A stretch of DNA of 64,000 nt, taken from positions 98,902,696-98,966,695 of the forward strand of contig NC_135720.1 in the NCBI RefSeq assembly GCF_964656455.1. Direction: 5' to 3'. The number at the start of each line of letters is the position of its first letter. Positions within the stretch are counted from its first letter, which is position 1. This DNA comes from Halichoerus grypus. Its lineage: Eukaryota > Chordata > Mammalia > Carnivora > Phocidae. Positions 1 to 12,182 of this stretch are shown in pieces. The notes under the pieces were generated by a model. It saw only the letters and a list, made by a program, of their open reading frames with translations, ran no database searches and had not been told where the DNA came from. The translations under genes were made by a program, and so were the position numbers.

Positions 1-211
1 TTTCTATTGTAAAATATGGTTACAATACCTGCCTCATGGTGTTAGACCACCAGCTAAATGAAATAATTTAAAGTGCTTAGCAAAGTTTCTGGCACTAATA
101 GCCCTCCACAGATACTCACTTTCCTCTCATTGTAGAAATTACGGCTTTCTAGTTTTTAAACACTGAGGAAGAATTATTAAGCTTTTAAAGATGTGGTTGA
201 AGAAAACAGTC

Positions 212-285
212 ATTCAATCATTAAATAAGTATTTAACAAACACCTACTATGTTCCAGGCACTATTATTATTTCAAACATAATAGA
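212..285 (-). mobile_element. L2 3' end relic
   Basis: 'caaacacctactatgttcca' and 'ggcactattattatttcaaa' are the inverted L2 terminus. Confidence 0.6.
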
Positions 286-2153
286 CTAGGATTTCAGATG
301 GCTAAAGTCTCTGTTTGTTTCACTGCTTCTAATTTCATTAGAAACAAATATGTAAATAGATGACTCCACCATCTCTGAATGGCTATTTCTTTGAAAGAAC
401 AGACCATTTCCTTGGACAAGAACAGAGTATTCTGTGATCACTTTGGTTATCCTTTGACTTTAGAGGAAAATCACTTCTGAACAGACACACAGCTGAAAAG
501 AGGCAAAACATTTGTTCCTAAGTAGCAACTACAAAGCATTCAGAAATAATGGGCCAATCAGAACTCAACACCATTCAATTTCTGGCCACTCGAGGTAAGC
601 CATCCCTAGAGATCTACATCAATGATAGCCAAGCCCCTTTAGAATGCACAATGTCTAATTTAATTATTGGCATTAAAGCAATGCCTTTCAGGTTGGGTCT
701 GTTTTGTTAAAAACTTAAGAATATTTATCTTCCTTTTTAAAATGATCCAGGTTTGTTACCTAAGTTTCTAATACAATTATTAATGAACTTTCAGCTCCAT
801 GAAGAAGAGTAACGCAAATGACCTCAGACTTGAGAGCTGTTTCTCTTAGCTCTCGGATTTGCCCCTCAGGTAAGAAACAGCTGCTACCTGTGTGGGACAG
901 AGACACACTTTGATTCTTCTCAGGCTGTGAATTCTTTAGTTCACAGTTACAGTGTCCGTTCACATAGCCTAGTAATAGCTCAGCCCTTGTCTTCACTGAC
1001 TTTCCACTTCCCTCTTATTTCTAACGCTGTAGGTCAAGAGATATGGCCCCCTTGGTGGATTCCCAGCCATTGTTCACATCACCACTCCACAAGAGCTTAT
1101 TGGGTACCTAAGGATGTGCTGAGTACTGCGGAGAATACCGTAACAACAGTGCCACAAACAAAAGGCTATGTTTTACATATATATAAAACAATTCCAATAA
1201 CAATGCAAGAGGGTACATAATTAAGGACCAATGCATACCTGTATTACCTGGTTCATGATTCTACTCTGGCCCCTCCAAAGTCCCACTCACTCAAAGAGCA
1301 CTCCCCAGTGACACACCCACATCTCTACATTCCTCATTATATCACCAATAACAGTCCCTCTGCACAGGGAGATGCTGCTTTGCAACTTTATATTCTATCC
1401 AAATTCCTTTAATAATATAATCTCTTTCAGAGTTGCCCCAGGGTTTCCAATGTCTTCATCTGAACTCCAAGATGAACCCCTAGAATTTATTCCTGCTGCT
1501 AAATCTGTCAGTATTTCCACAGATTCCTTGGAGGGTTATACTTTGGTTGTAGGATCTCACTTAGGATAAGAAGATCTTAACAGGAAAACAACCACACACA
1601 TGCATACACACACATACACACATACACATACACACACACACACATGCACTTTGATTACCTGTTCAATGCAGAGAACATAAAAATATCCCCAAGTCTAACA
1701 TTTTAGAACCAAGATGGGTCACAAGAGATTGTCTAGAATAATCTTTTAAGAAAGTTATTAACCCTATTTTACGGAAGAGGTTCTGGGGTTCAACAAGAAT
1801 GGGGCTTGTCCTGGTTTATAGAGCTCTAGGACATTTGTAAGTAAATATACTTATTTTCTTTTATTTGCACTATGAACATACGTAATACTCTGGAGAATTT
1901 TTTACTCTTTATACTTATCATATACGTATAAAAGTTAAAATAAAGGCATAATTTTTGTCAGCCTACTTTTCCTTTACATTTCATAACTATTTCCCTGCTG
2001 TTTCTTTCCATACATGGAACTACTGGTTCCTCACATCACTTCTGAATTCAAATAAATTCAATGTAGCCAATATTTAATGAATAATTATGTTAAGCCCTAG
2101 AAATGCTCATTCTATAGATTTTAAATCCCTATGTCAAAAAGATTCTGGCAAAT
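286..2153. other. Intergenic, no gene
   Basis: AT-rich unique sequence. A short inverted L2-like word occurs near 1090-1150 ('gagcttattgggtacctaag'). Small ORFs lack homology or splice context. Confidence 0.75.
1590..1648 (+). repeat. (CA)n-rich microsatellite
   Basis: CACACA with interspersed TACACA and CATGCA units. Confidence 0.92.
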
Positions 2154-2167
2154 AAAAGAGGTGACAA

Positions 2168-2387
2168 GGGGTGCCTGGGTGGCTCAGTCAGTTAAGCGTC
2201 GCTTGATTTCAGCTCAGGTCATGATCTCAGGATGTGGGACTGAGCCCCACTTTGGGTTCCATGCTCAGCGGGAAGTCTGTTTGAGATTCTCTCCCTCTCC
2301 CTCATCCTCTGCCCCTCCCCACTGCTCACGCACACGCACGATTTCTCTCTCTCTCTCTGTCTCAAATAAATACAATCTTTAAAAAAA
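2168..2387 (+). mobile_element. Carnivore tRNA-Lys SINE, older subtype
   Basis: GGGTGCCTGGGTGGCTCAGT head, CT-rich middle and AAATACAATCTTTAAAA tail. Imperfect duplication AAAAGAGGTGACAA / AAGAGAGATGACAA flanks it. Confidence 0.93.
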
Positions 2388-2559
2388 AGAGAGATGACAA
2401 TTTGTGAGTGAATATGAAGATGCAAATAGCTGTTCTGAGTGATTCAGGGCATGTCTCTACTTACCATCTGGTCTGAGATCCTATGGTGATTAATGCATTA
2501 AGAATGCTTTTGAAGATTCCACTATATGTAGGAATTACCAAAGAAATATAAACATAAAT

Positions 2560-2830
2560 GGCCCCAATCCCTCTAATCACTACCCTCTGGAAACTTACAT
2601 TCCAATTATGGAGACAAGATCAAATTACTTTAAACATCAGCAAACAGTATATAAGGAACAGCATATAATGAAATAGTACATTGAGATGTTACATAAATAT
2701 AGAGAAAGTGAAATGAGTAAGGTCTGGAGCTTCTGAGAAGGCTTCAGGGAATGAAGGAAACTTGGTTTTAACACCAGTATGGACAGAATGAGGATTGGAA
2801 GAAGGGAGAGTAACACACAAGAAAAATTAC
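2560..2830 (-). mobile_element. Possible L2-like relic
   Basis: 'ctctggaaacttacattcca' and 'aggcttcagggaatgaagga' resemble the inverted old LINE seen at 11.3 kb. Weak. Confidence 0.35.
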
Positions 2831-3099
2831 ATGATTGAAATCAGGAAGTTTGGGAGGCTACATTTCTATGAATAGTGCCATTTGGAGAGGTTACTTTTCT
2901 ATGAACAGTTAGTTCCTGGATCCAACCATGTTTTAAACCCTAGAACTTTCCTTTAGAGTGAAATAATTGCTTCAGTGATTTACTTCTCCAAATAGGTCAT
3001 AACGGGAGTATCTATGGAGCTTTCCATGGACTCAAAATCTAATTAGGATGAAAATCTTTAAAATAAAAAAAGAAAACAGAGAGGGGTAACACCAGAATG

Positions 3100-3497
3100 G
3101 AACGTCAACATAAGACTCCACAGGCTTTAAAGGTTTTTTAAAAGGTTTTTTTAGGGCACTGGAATTATTCTGTATGATACTGTAATGGTGACTACATGTC
3201 ATTACACATGTATCATTATACATGATACATTAAACATACTACATTCTATGTATCCATAGAATGTACAACACAAATAGTGAACCCTAATGTAAACTACAGA
3301 CGTTTGTTAACAATACTGTAGCAATACAGGCTCATCTCTTGTAACAAAGGTACCACATAATGCAAGATGTTTACAGGGGGTACTGTGTGTGTGGAAGGGT
3401 GAGGGGGATATATAAGAACTCTCTGTACTTTCCACTCAGTTTTTCTCTAAATTTAAAACTGCTCTAAAAATAAAAGTCTATTAATAAATTCTTTTAA
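3100..3497 (+). mobile_element. L1M-type LINE-1 3' end
   Basis: 'gatactgtaatggtgactac', 'gaaccctaatgtaaactaca' and 'aaactgctctaaaaataaaa' are the 3' UTR and terminus of an ancient L1, ending in the expected A-rich tail. Confidence 0.8.
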
Positions 3498-3839
3498 GTT
3501 TCCACCATCAATACCTACTAATCAAAATTTTGGACTCCTTCCAACTTCATTTCTAATGTCTGAAAAAAAAGTAGAAGTCCCCTAGTTATTTTAAGTCCTC
3601 TGTATCCCTCCTGACAGCCAACAGGAGTCCTTACAAAGAGTTTACCCTAAAATGTCTATCCAGGAAGACACTGCTTCTCTTCAAGAGGTAAATAACTGGC
3701 CCAACTTAGCTAACTTACCAGTAAGTGATATTGTGAACGGGGCAGTGGGTTCATAAATGCTATCAATATGTACAACCTAGATGGATCTCTCCTATCCAAG
3801 AAAATAGAGATATCTGTTCTCTGCTCTTAAAATGAAATG

Positions 3840-4060
3840 CTCATTTTATTTTTCTGTATCATAAAAGGAATTCATATTCATGGTAGAAAATTTGGAAAAT
3901 AAAGAAGAGCTTCTTTTTAATTGTCCATTATTCCATGTTTTGATAGTTTTCATTCCAGATTTTCTTCCCATGTATTTTAAAATACTAATATTTTTAATAT
4001 TTTAATATATTTGTGATTATAATTGGCAGAGTTGTGATTTTTTTTAATTATACTAATCTA
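3840..4060. mobile_element. Possible LINE relic
   Basis: 'catggtagaaaatttggaaa' and 'ccattattccatgttttgat' resemble a common AT-rich LINE untranslated stretch. Weak. Confidence 0.4.
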
Positions 4061-5119
4061 AATAAAGTGCCTAAAACTCCAGTTTTCTTGATCTTGTCTT
4101 TAGTTTCCCTGATACTGCCTCCAAGTTGTACTTATGAATAAAATAGCACAAGGCAAATCATAGGATATACTATAAGATTTTTGTAAATATGACAGCTCCC
4201 GAGAATGGCTAAAGCCAACCTTTCAGCAATATACAAACTCTATAGCTGAAACCACACCTAATATTATAAGGAACTGACTTCTTATAACATCTACAAACAT
4301 TGTTTTATGACTAGAACATTTCTATCTTTAGTATATAAAAGCAGTTTGGACCAGGACACAAATTTGGAACATGTCACTTCATTATTAGTTATTACCATAT
4401 ATCTTAACCTCTAGCAAAGTATATACCAAGCATATAAAATATGATACAGTGAACAAGTTTTTGAATGAACCAGTGGTATCATGTTGCAGAACTGAAATGG
4501 AAACGCAGCTAGATCACCATGGGCCGCAGTGCATCAGGCTCCAAAACGACTCCTGAAAAACTGCTACATTAAAGGCCACAGGTGAGGACCCAGCTGAGAA
4601 CAAGAATTCTCCCCCAGCCAAACCAGCCAAACCAGTTTCACTATGGTGAAGGCCTAAAAAGTAAAACTCATAAATGTACAAAGAAACAAAAGAACCCAAT
4701 GATTAAAAATGTTAAACAAAATAAACAATATAAAAAGCCATAGGAGACCAAAAAAAGGGTAGATTACATTGTGTCCACACAACCAAAATATTTTCTTCCC
4801 AATGGCCTCTGTCTGCAGGACATTCCCTCAGAAGGCCACTGTTTAGGAAAATGAAGGAAAATGCTCTTTCCCCAAAGCGTCTCTGGGGAAAGGGATGAAT
4901 GGAATCAGACTCTGTCTTTCTCTCTCCTCAACACTGGTAAAGAGGAGGCAAGATGACTCTGAAGTATGGCATGGTGTGAGCTCAGCAAAGCAGGGAAGAA
5001 GCACAGAAGGACCTGGTTCTAGCTGTACTTCTCATGTGACCACAGGAAAGTGATTTTTGGAAAACTCTTTGAGCCTCCATTTCTTTATTTTTAAAATTTG
5101 TGTCATGCCCCAATTTTCT

Positions 5120-5420
5120 CCATTGCTCTCTCGACTGCCTTCACTGTTCTTCTAACCACAGTGAGCAACTTCTAGTTCTCAGAAAGCACCGTGCTCAGCT
5201 TTGGTTTTGCATCTACAATCTCCATTGCCAGGAATGTTCTCTGTACCCTTCCAGGTCCTCCTCACCCACTTAACTAACGTCTACTCAAGATTCGGGTCTA
5301 AAATTGGACATGGCTGCATCCAGGAAGACATCCCGATGACCTGACGTTGGCCGATGTGCTTCTCCTCTGTATCCCTACCACAGTATTCCCTGTACTAAAA
5401 CCCCATCTCATCCTTGCCGA
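5120..5420 (+). mobile_element. Possible L2 relic, sense
   Basis: 'aggaatgttctctgtaccct' and 'ccaggaagacatcccgatga' loosely parallel L2 words. Weak. Confidence 0.3.
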
Positions 5421-5699
5421 AAACCCTTGTGAAGTTGGCAAGGACTACGCACTCAAAAAGACGTGTAAAGACAAGTGTAGAAGAAAGAAAAAGGAAGGGA
5501 AGGGAAACCAAGGGAAAGGAATGTTGCACTTTTTTCCTCACAGGGTTGTTACAAACACCAAATGAGACAATGTTTATGAAAGCACAACAAAAACTGTGTA
5601 TCAGTATATTAAATGAGACTTTTCCTGTCTTCTAGGAATTTGGAAATTTCTACTGAGGCTCTGAGCTGAAGACAATGGATGACCCAAGTAAACCCAGGA

Positions 5700-6800
5700 T
5701 CATTCATTCAAATATGTACCCATACCTGTATCTATATCTACATCTGTATCGACGTCCACTCTCTCTCATGTGAAGCACTGTTCAACACTCCAAATACATA
5801 AATGAACAAAACAAAGACCATGGTCCTTGCAGAGCTTCCATTCATAAGAAGACAGATAATAAAAATAAACATGATAAAGAAAAAAAATTACATAATATAT
5901 TAAATGGGATAAGAGCATTAGGGAAAAATAAAAGAAGAAAATGACAACACCATCAAGACTAATAGGATTATCATGGGTCTGTGGGTTTGTAATTTTATTT
6001 ACTTTTTTTAAAGATTTTATTTATTTATTTTAGAGAGAGAGAGCAGGAGTGAGCAGGGGGGAGGAGAGATAATCTGAAGCAGACTCCACCTGAGGGCAGA
6101 GCCCTACATGGGGCTCCACCCTACCACTGTGAGATCGGGACCTGAGCCAAAACCAAGAGTCTGCCGCTTAACCAACTGAGCCACCCAGGTGCTCCTACGG
6201 GTTTGTAATTTTAAAGGGGTGATCAGGGCAGTCTTCATTGGGAAGATGAAAAATCAGAAAAAGATGAAAAATTTCTCTCTTTGAGAAAAGTCCTGAAGAG
6301 GAAGAGGGTTAGCCACATGGACAACGGGCAGGGAGATCATCCCTGGCAGAGAAGATGGCCGGGACAAAAGTCCTAGGAGGCTACTTGCCTGTCACGATTG
6401 AGGAACAGCAAGGAGGCTGGATCAGGGACTTGAGGAGTAGAAAGAGATGAAGTCAACGGGGCAAGGAAAGGGGAGGCCAACCAGCACCCCTAAACTCTGT
6501 GTTATTCAAGGGTCAACTGTAATGCTTTGCAAGCCATTTTAAGAATTTTGTCTTTACTATGAAATAGAGCCACTGAAGGGTTTAGAGCAGAGAAGGATCA
6601 TTATGTGACTTATATTTTTAAAGGGCCCCTCTGACTGCTGTACTGAAAATAAACCCTAGAGGGACAAGGGTGGATCTAGGCACCCAGAGGAGGCCACTGC
6701 AATAATTCAGGTAAAAGATGGTGGTGCCTGGGACCAAAGTGACATCAGAGAGGTGGTGAGAAAGACTGGATTCTAAATATATTTAGAGGTTAAAGCTCAT
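5700..6800 (-). mobile_element. L2 LINE relic, interrupted by a SINE
   Basis: Inverted L2: 'tgcagagcttccattcataa' at the low end, then 'gaacagcaaggaggctggat', 'gggtttagagcagagaagga' and 'ctctgactgctgtactgaaa' in the expected order. The longest old repeat in the window. No frame survives. Confidence 0.65.
5998..6198 (-). mobile_element. Carnivore tRNA-Lys SINE, older subtype
   Basis: Inverted, AAAGATTTTATTTATTTATT at the low end and GAGCCACCCAGGTGCTCC at the high end. Exact 15-base duplication GGGTTTGTAATTTTA at 5983-5997 and 6199-6213. Sits inside an L2-like relic. Confidence 0.95.
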
Positions 6801-7314
6801 TCTAATTCCTAATCGCGTCAGTCTTTAATGCTGCTAAAAGCGAAAGACCTGAAACATCTTCCAAGGACTCTGCCCAAGATGGCTACCCGGTACACTGCAA
6901 AGGTATATAGCTGGAGGGCAAGATCAGTCTTAAAAGGGTGTCTAGAGAGTAACCTTGCAGGGGACTCCAGTGGACCCACAGGCCCCCCCATATGAGAAAG
7001 ACTGCATTAGACTCATGAAGCGCCAGAGGGTACTCAGCAGCCAAGGGAAAAACAACACACGTGAATTAAAAGGCATTTGCCCCTTCCTGGCACATTTCCC
7101 TCTGCTCTGCAGAAGCCAGAAGCAGCTTAATGAGAGGGGGCAGAGAAATGGGTAAGTAAGGTGGAGCAACAGTGGACGAAAACTCAATTTCTGATCCGCA
7201 GACATGGATTAGCCCTGAACTGGGAAGCAGGGAAAGTTTCAACTGAATGAGTGACTGATGTTTTGGACTGGACTACACTTTTCAATACTTTTCAATACAA
7301 CTAATGCATACTAA

Positions 7315-7478
7315 ATAATCCTATGTGCCTGGTCCTTTTTGAAGCACTTTTATGTACTTCTTTTTTTCCCCTATCAGGTTAGTACTACTGTTATTCCTAG
7401 TTTACAATGAGAAAACTGAGGAAGGAAAAATTAAATAATTTACCCAAGGTCACAGAGCTAGTAAGTCACATTCTCTAT
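7315..7478 (+). repeat. MIR relic
   Basis: 'tagtttacaatgagaaaact', 'gaggaag' and 'acccaaggtcacagagctag' are the MIR core. Confidence 0.8.
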
Positions 7479-7504
7479 GTAAATACCTCTAGTTAAATGC
7501 CTGT

Positions 7505-7545
7505 CTTAATCAGCTCAGGCTGCAGTAATAAAATAAATTACATAG
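7505..7545 (-). mobile_element. Start of the interrupted MaLR LTR
   Basis: 'cttaatcagctcaggctgca' followed by 'gtaataaaata' corresponds to the end of an inverted MaLR LTR that resumes at about 8400. Confidence 0.5.
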
Positions 7546-8399
7546 GTTCTGAGACTAATTTCAGTGGCAGAAGGGGGGTTCCACACCAAAAGCAATTCAA
7601 CGGACAACAGGGTGTCTAAGAACTCAACTCAATTCTACTTAATTCTGACACTATCTACCCAGAGATAGTGTCGATTCCACAGGTTATAGGCTCAGTCCTA
7701 TAAGACTGCTCCCCCAACCCCCCACCTCAGACACCACTCATAAGCCCAAGTTGTTACCTGTGCTTCTGCCCAAACGGCTACAGAAAGGAGGTTCCAAAGC
7801 CTCTTCCTTGGGTTCAATTAATTTGCTAGAGCAGCTCACAAAACTCAGAGAAATATTTTACTTACTAGATGACCATTTTATTATAAAAGGATAGAACTCA
7901 GGAGCAGCCAGATGGCAGAGCTGCATAGGGCAAGGAACAGGGAAAGGGGACCATCCTCCCCTGCCCTCTCCAGGCACACCACTTTCCCCACACCTTCACG
8001 TGTGCACCAGCCTGGAAGCTCTCCAAACCCAGTCCTTTGGGGTTTATATGGAGGCTTCATTACGTAGGCCTGATAGATAAAATCATTGGCCACTGTCATT
8101 TGATCCAACCTCCAGCCCCTCTCTGGAGGTCAAGGGTAGAACTGAAAAATTCCAACCTTCTAATCACCAGGTTGGTTCCCTTGGCAACCAGGGCCCATCC
8201 TTAGATTACCAAAGGGCCTTCCAAAAGTCACCTCATTATCATAACAAAGGACACATTTATTGCTCTTATCACATGAAATTCCAAGGGTTTTGAGAGCTGT
8301 GAACCAGGAACTGTGGACAAAGACCAAATATGTATGAGAAATATATATATATATATATATCTCTTGTCATCTGAATGTCCAGATACATATTTCTTATAA
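7546..8399. mobile_element. LTR-like element nested in a MaLR LTR
   Basis: 'taggctcagtcctataagac', 'caattaatttgctagagcag', 'tatggaggcttcattacgta' and 'ccaaccttctaatcaccagg' follow the order of an old mammalian LTR that I recognise by layout but cannot name. It ends in the AT repeat at 8340-8362. Boundaries are approximate. Non-coding. Confidence 0.55.
8340..8362 (+). repeat. (AT)n microsatellite
   Basis: Pure AT run. Confidence 0.92.
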
Positions 8400-8740
8400 A
8401 TCACAATATTGCAACCATAGACAGGGTGGCTTATAAACAACAGTTTATTTTTCACAGCTCTGGAGGCTGGGAAGTCCAAGATCAAGGCACTGACAAATTC
8501 AGTGCATGGTGAGAACCGGATTCCTATTTCATAGACAGCTGTAACCTCACAAGGAGAAAGGGGCAAGGGAGTTCTCTGGAGTCTCTTTTATTATAAGAGC
8601 ACTAATCCCACTCATGAAGGTTTCACCCTCAGGACCTAAACACCCCCCAAAGGCTCCACTTCCAAATACCATCACACTGGGGATTAGGTGTCAACACTCA
8701 AATTTTGAGGGTAGTACAAACTTCCATTCCATAGCAACGC
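8400..8740 (-). mobile_element. MaLR (MLT1/MST-type) LTR, larger part
   Basis: 'ggtggcttataaacaacagt', 'ggaggctgggaagtccaaga', 'gagcactaatcccactcatg' and 'gggattaggtgtcaacactc' are the inverted MaLR LTR. Its start appears to lie at 7505-7545, separated by a nested insertion. Confidence 0.85.
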
Positions 8741-8984
8741 CCCAGTACCTTTTGTTTGGTTCAAACAGCATTTTTTATGTTTGTTTTAATGTGAATGACT
8801 TTAAACTGGGTAGAACTTTTCAGGTCAGTCCCACCACTCCTTACATTTCTGCCCATTTCGTTAATTTACATCACCCACCTACCTCATAGAGACATTTGAG
8901 TTTTCAACTTCTGCCCATCAGCCTAATCTCATTTCAGTCCCTTACTGTTGTCCTTTACCCATCTGCCCTATACTTATCCTTCTT

Positions 8985-9184
8985 TTTTTTTTTTTTTTTT
9001 TAGATTTTATTTATTTGAGAGAGAGCCAGAAAGAGAGTACAAGCCAGGGCAGAGGCAGAGGGAAAGGGAGAAACAGGATCCCCAAGGAGCAGGGAGCCCG
9101 ACTCGAGGTTTGATCCCAGGACCCTGGGATCATGACCTGAGCCGAAGGCAGCTGCTTAACCGACTGAGCCTCCTAGGCGCCCCA
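8985..9184 (-). mobile_element. Carnivore tRNA-Lys SINE, young
   Basis: Inverted, long T-run at the low end, GCCGAAGGCAGCTGCTTAAC, GAGCCTCCTAGGCGCCCC. Exact 15-base duplication ATACTTATCCTTCTT at 8970-8984 and 9185-9199. Confidence 0.97.
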
Positions 9185-9414
9185 ATACTTATCCTTCTTA
9201 ATGTGAAACATTCTTCATAGTCTCTTTTCCAGATCAACTAGGATATTCAAATCGCTCAAGACCTAGCTTGAAGCATTCCCAGATTAATTTCAGTAAACAA
9301 TAAACTTTCAAATCCTCCTAATTCCAACAGCACTTGCTAGTTGTGAACTATCCTCTTGGTCAGTTGCCTCATTAATAACTTATTACCCTCCCATTAAAGT
9401 CTAAAAGTAGTGTG

Positions 9415-9855
9415 ATTGCTTTTTTGATGTGTCAACTTTATTAGGCTACAGTCCCCATTTATTCAAATGCTAATCTATGAGTTGCTGTAAAGGGATTCTG
9501 CAGGTGAATATGGAGTCCCTAATCACTTGAGTTTAAGTAAAGGAAGGTGTCCTGGATAACCGAGATGAGCCAGAGTTAAATCAGCTGGGAGGCCTTAAAA
9601 GGAACTAAAAATTCAGAGAAAGATTGAGAGAGATTCTGCCTGTGGACAACCACTTTGGCCTGTTCCCAGGAAAGGGTGTTCTATCCTCCCTTCCTGACTG
9701 CCTGCCCTGTAGATTTTGAACTCGCTTAAGCCAACCCTCACAATTATGTCAGCCAATTCTTTGTTTACACACATACACACTTACAAACACACATATATCC
9801 ATCCTACTGATTCTACTTCTCTCGTTGAACCTGACCAATTCACACAGTAAGTAGC
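9415..9855 (+). mobile_element. LTR relic, MaLR/ERVL-like
   Basis: 'gatgtgtcaactttattagg', 'ttaagtaaaggaaggtgtcc' and 'actgattctacttctctcgt' follow a known mammalian LTR layout. Solo and non-coding; exact family uncertain. Confidence 0.5.
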
Positions 9856-11011
9856 AAGAACCATCTCTTCTTTCTGAAACTAGATCATGTAGAACATACA
9901 CACACAAACATATAAACTCACATTTGGGTGCCTAGTTAATACCAATGAATAAACCGAAGAGATTAAAATTGTAACAAAGTATTATACGCATAGAAAAATA
10001 TGCAGGATAAACAGGATAAACAAATGCTGAATAACAAGAAAAAATTATAAAAGTAAGCCAGTATAAGTCATGAAACTTGGGAAAGAAAAAAAATATTTGA
10101 AATGAAATCACTGAGTAAGTTTTGAACGTAGACTGTCAAGTGATAACAATGCAAAATAAAATGAGAAAAATACTTCTGAAACAATGGTAGGACAAGTAAA
10201 TAGTGAACTATATGTATATCCACATATATATCTGAACAGAGTTCCAAATAATTAAAATGCTACAAAACATGTATTTTATCTGTCTAGGTGCCCAATTTTT
10301 TAGTTCACTCTTCCAAGCTGTCATAGTGATAGCAATAATTGATGTTTACCATTTTAATATTAAAGTTTTCTCACTAATGGTATTAGATATAAATGACTTT
10401 GATTTGTGATTTTCCCCCAACACTGTGCTTTTAGAATGCATGACATGATTATGTATGAAATGGGAATTGAAAATTCCCTTAATATCCATGAGCATGTATT
10501 TATGCAGTCTTTAAAATTTAGAATTATGTAGGTTGCCTAAGCACTAGATTCAAACATTCAAATATAAACGATTACATATATATGGTAATCATCCTATATG
10601 AAAGAATTGCAAGGAGCAGGGAAGGAAGGAGTTGAGTACAGAAGTTCAAGGTTATAACTCTCTGGACATTCCACTATCTACAGAGCATGCACATTTTTTA
10701 AAATATTCTAAAGCTTCTGGTTAGCTACGCAATGACTCAGAATTGGCACACAACATCACTAAAACCAAAGGATATGCTTTTGGTTTGAAAATTGGTTTCT
10801 TGTGTCAGTTAAAATTCAGAAACACATTTGCTAATCCATGCCAACCTCCTTCTAACCCCCCCCACACACACACCATTATGTAAAATTATTTTAATCAAAT
10901 GAAACTATGTGGATCAAGTTTAACTTTTCACCAAATTATAAATCCTGAATGCAAGATGTTATAGAATGGAAATATTGATATTCCACCAGGGAAAGTGGAA
11001 GAAGCAGTTTT
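9856..11011. other. Intergenic, no gene
   Basis: AT-rich unique sequence; nothing recognised apart from a short CA run near 10863. Confidence 0.7.
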
Positions 11012-11027
11012 TTTATTATATTACTTT

Positions 11028-11230
11028 TTTTTTTTTTTTTTTAAAGATTTTATTTATTTATTTGAGAGAGAGAGAATGAGAGACAGAGAGCATGAGAGGG
11101 AGGAGGGTCAGAGGGAGAAGCAGACTCCCTGCCGAGCAGGGAGCCCGATGCGGGACTCGATCCCGGGACTCCAGGATCATGACCTGAGCCGAAGGCAGTT
11201 GCTTAACCAACTGAGCCACCCAGGCGCCCC
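11028..11230 (-). mobile_element. Carnivore tRNA-Lys SINE, young
   Basis: Inverted, with GCCGAAGGCAGTTGCTTAAC and GAGCCACCCAGGCGCCCC. Exact 16-base duplication TTTATTATATTACTTT at 11012-11027 and 11231-11246. Confidence 0.97.
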
Positions 11231-11282
11231 TTTATTATATTACTTTAATGAGAGAGAAAGAACTCGGGCCCCCAAAATATTA

Positions 11283-11900
11283 AATTTAGTTCAAATTCAA
11301 TTTAGCGAACATATATGAAGTGCCTACTACTTACCAGGTGCTGAGTTGACAAATGTGAATAAAACACAGTTATTGCCCTCAAGATGATCATTATGTAATG
11401 GAAACAACAGCTATGAAACCATGTGATAAGTACAGTAATAGAGTTCTATACAGAACATTATACGACCAGAAAAGAGGGTTTCCTAAGCTTCTGGAAAGGA
11501 CAGGAGTGTCAGCGGTGATTTCCTAAAATGGTTATTCCTGAGCTAAGTCTCTTTTTCTTTTTTTTTAAGATTTATTTATTTATTAGGGGCGGGGGAGAGG
11601 GGAGTGAGAATCCCAAGCAAACTCCCCCCTGAGTGCGCAGCCCAACACAGGGCTTGATCCCAGGACCCTGAGATCATGACCTGAGCCAAAATCAAGAGCC
11701 AGTCAACCAACTGTGCCACCCAGGCACCCCTCTGAGCTGAGTCTCAAAGGATGAGCAGAAGACAACCAAGCAAAGAGGAGGGAGGACAGCCTTACAAAGG
11801 AGGCCTTGTGAGTAAAGCAAAAAGCAGAGCCAGCATGCTGTATTTAGGCTACTATAGATAACTCAGGGTTGTTGGAGAATAAGGAGACAAAAGCGATGAA
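11283..11900 (-). mobile_element. L2-like LINE relic, interrupted by a SINE
   Basis: 'tatgaagtgcctactactta', 'tgccctcaagatgatcatta' and, past the SINE, 'gagtctcaaaggatgagcag' read as the inverted 3' part of an ancient LINE. Family assignment is by memory of its layout. Confidence 0.45.
11552..11731 (-). mobile_element. Carnivore tRNA-Lys SINE, older subtype
   Basis: Inverted, with GTGCCACCCAGGCACCCC at the high end. Near-exact duplication CTGAGCTAAGTCTC / CTGAGCTGAGTCTC. Inserted in an older LINE-like repeat. Confidence 0.93.
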
Positions 11901-11951
11901 GAGTAGCATCAATCCCGAACTATACATATGATGGATAAGAAAGCCTTTCTT

Positions 11952-12167
11952 TTTTTTCTTTTTTCTTTTTTTTTTTAAAGATTTATTTATTTATTTATTT
12001 GACAGAGAGATAGAGAGCACAAGTAGGCAGAGTGTCAGGCAGAGGGAAAGGGAGAAGCAGGCTCTCTGCTGAGCAGGGAGCCCGATGCAGGGCTCGATCC
12101 CAGGACCCTGGGATCATGACCCGAGCCGAAGGCAGCTGCCCAACCAACTGAGCCACCCAGGTGCCCC
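11952..12167 (-). mobile_element. Carnivore tRNA-Lys SINE, young
   Basis: Inverted: T-run and AAGATTTATTTATTTATTTA at low end, GCCGAAGGCAGCTGCC and GAGCCACCCAGGTGCCCC at high end. Exact 15-base duplication AAGAAAGCCTTTCTT at 11937-11951 and 12168-12182. Confidence 0.97.
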
Positions 12168-12182
12168 AAGAAAGCCTTTCTT

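Noticed and set aside
2168..2390. tRNA-like sequence in SINE heads (also at 31.4, 23.6, 12.1 kb and others)
   Set aside because: The heads derive from tRNA-Lys but are SINE promoters, not tRNA genes.
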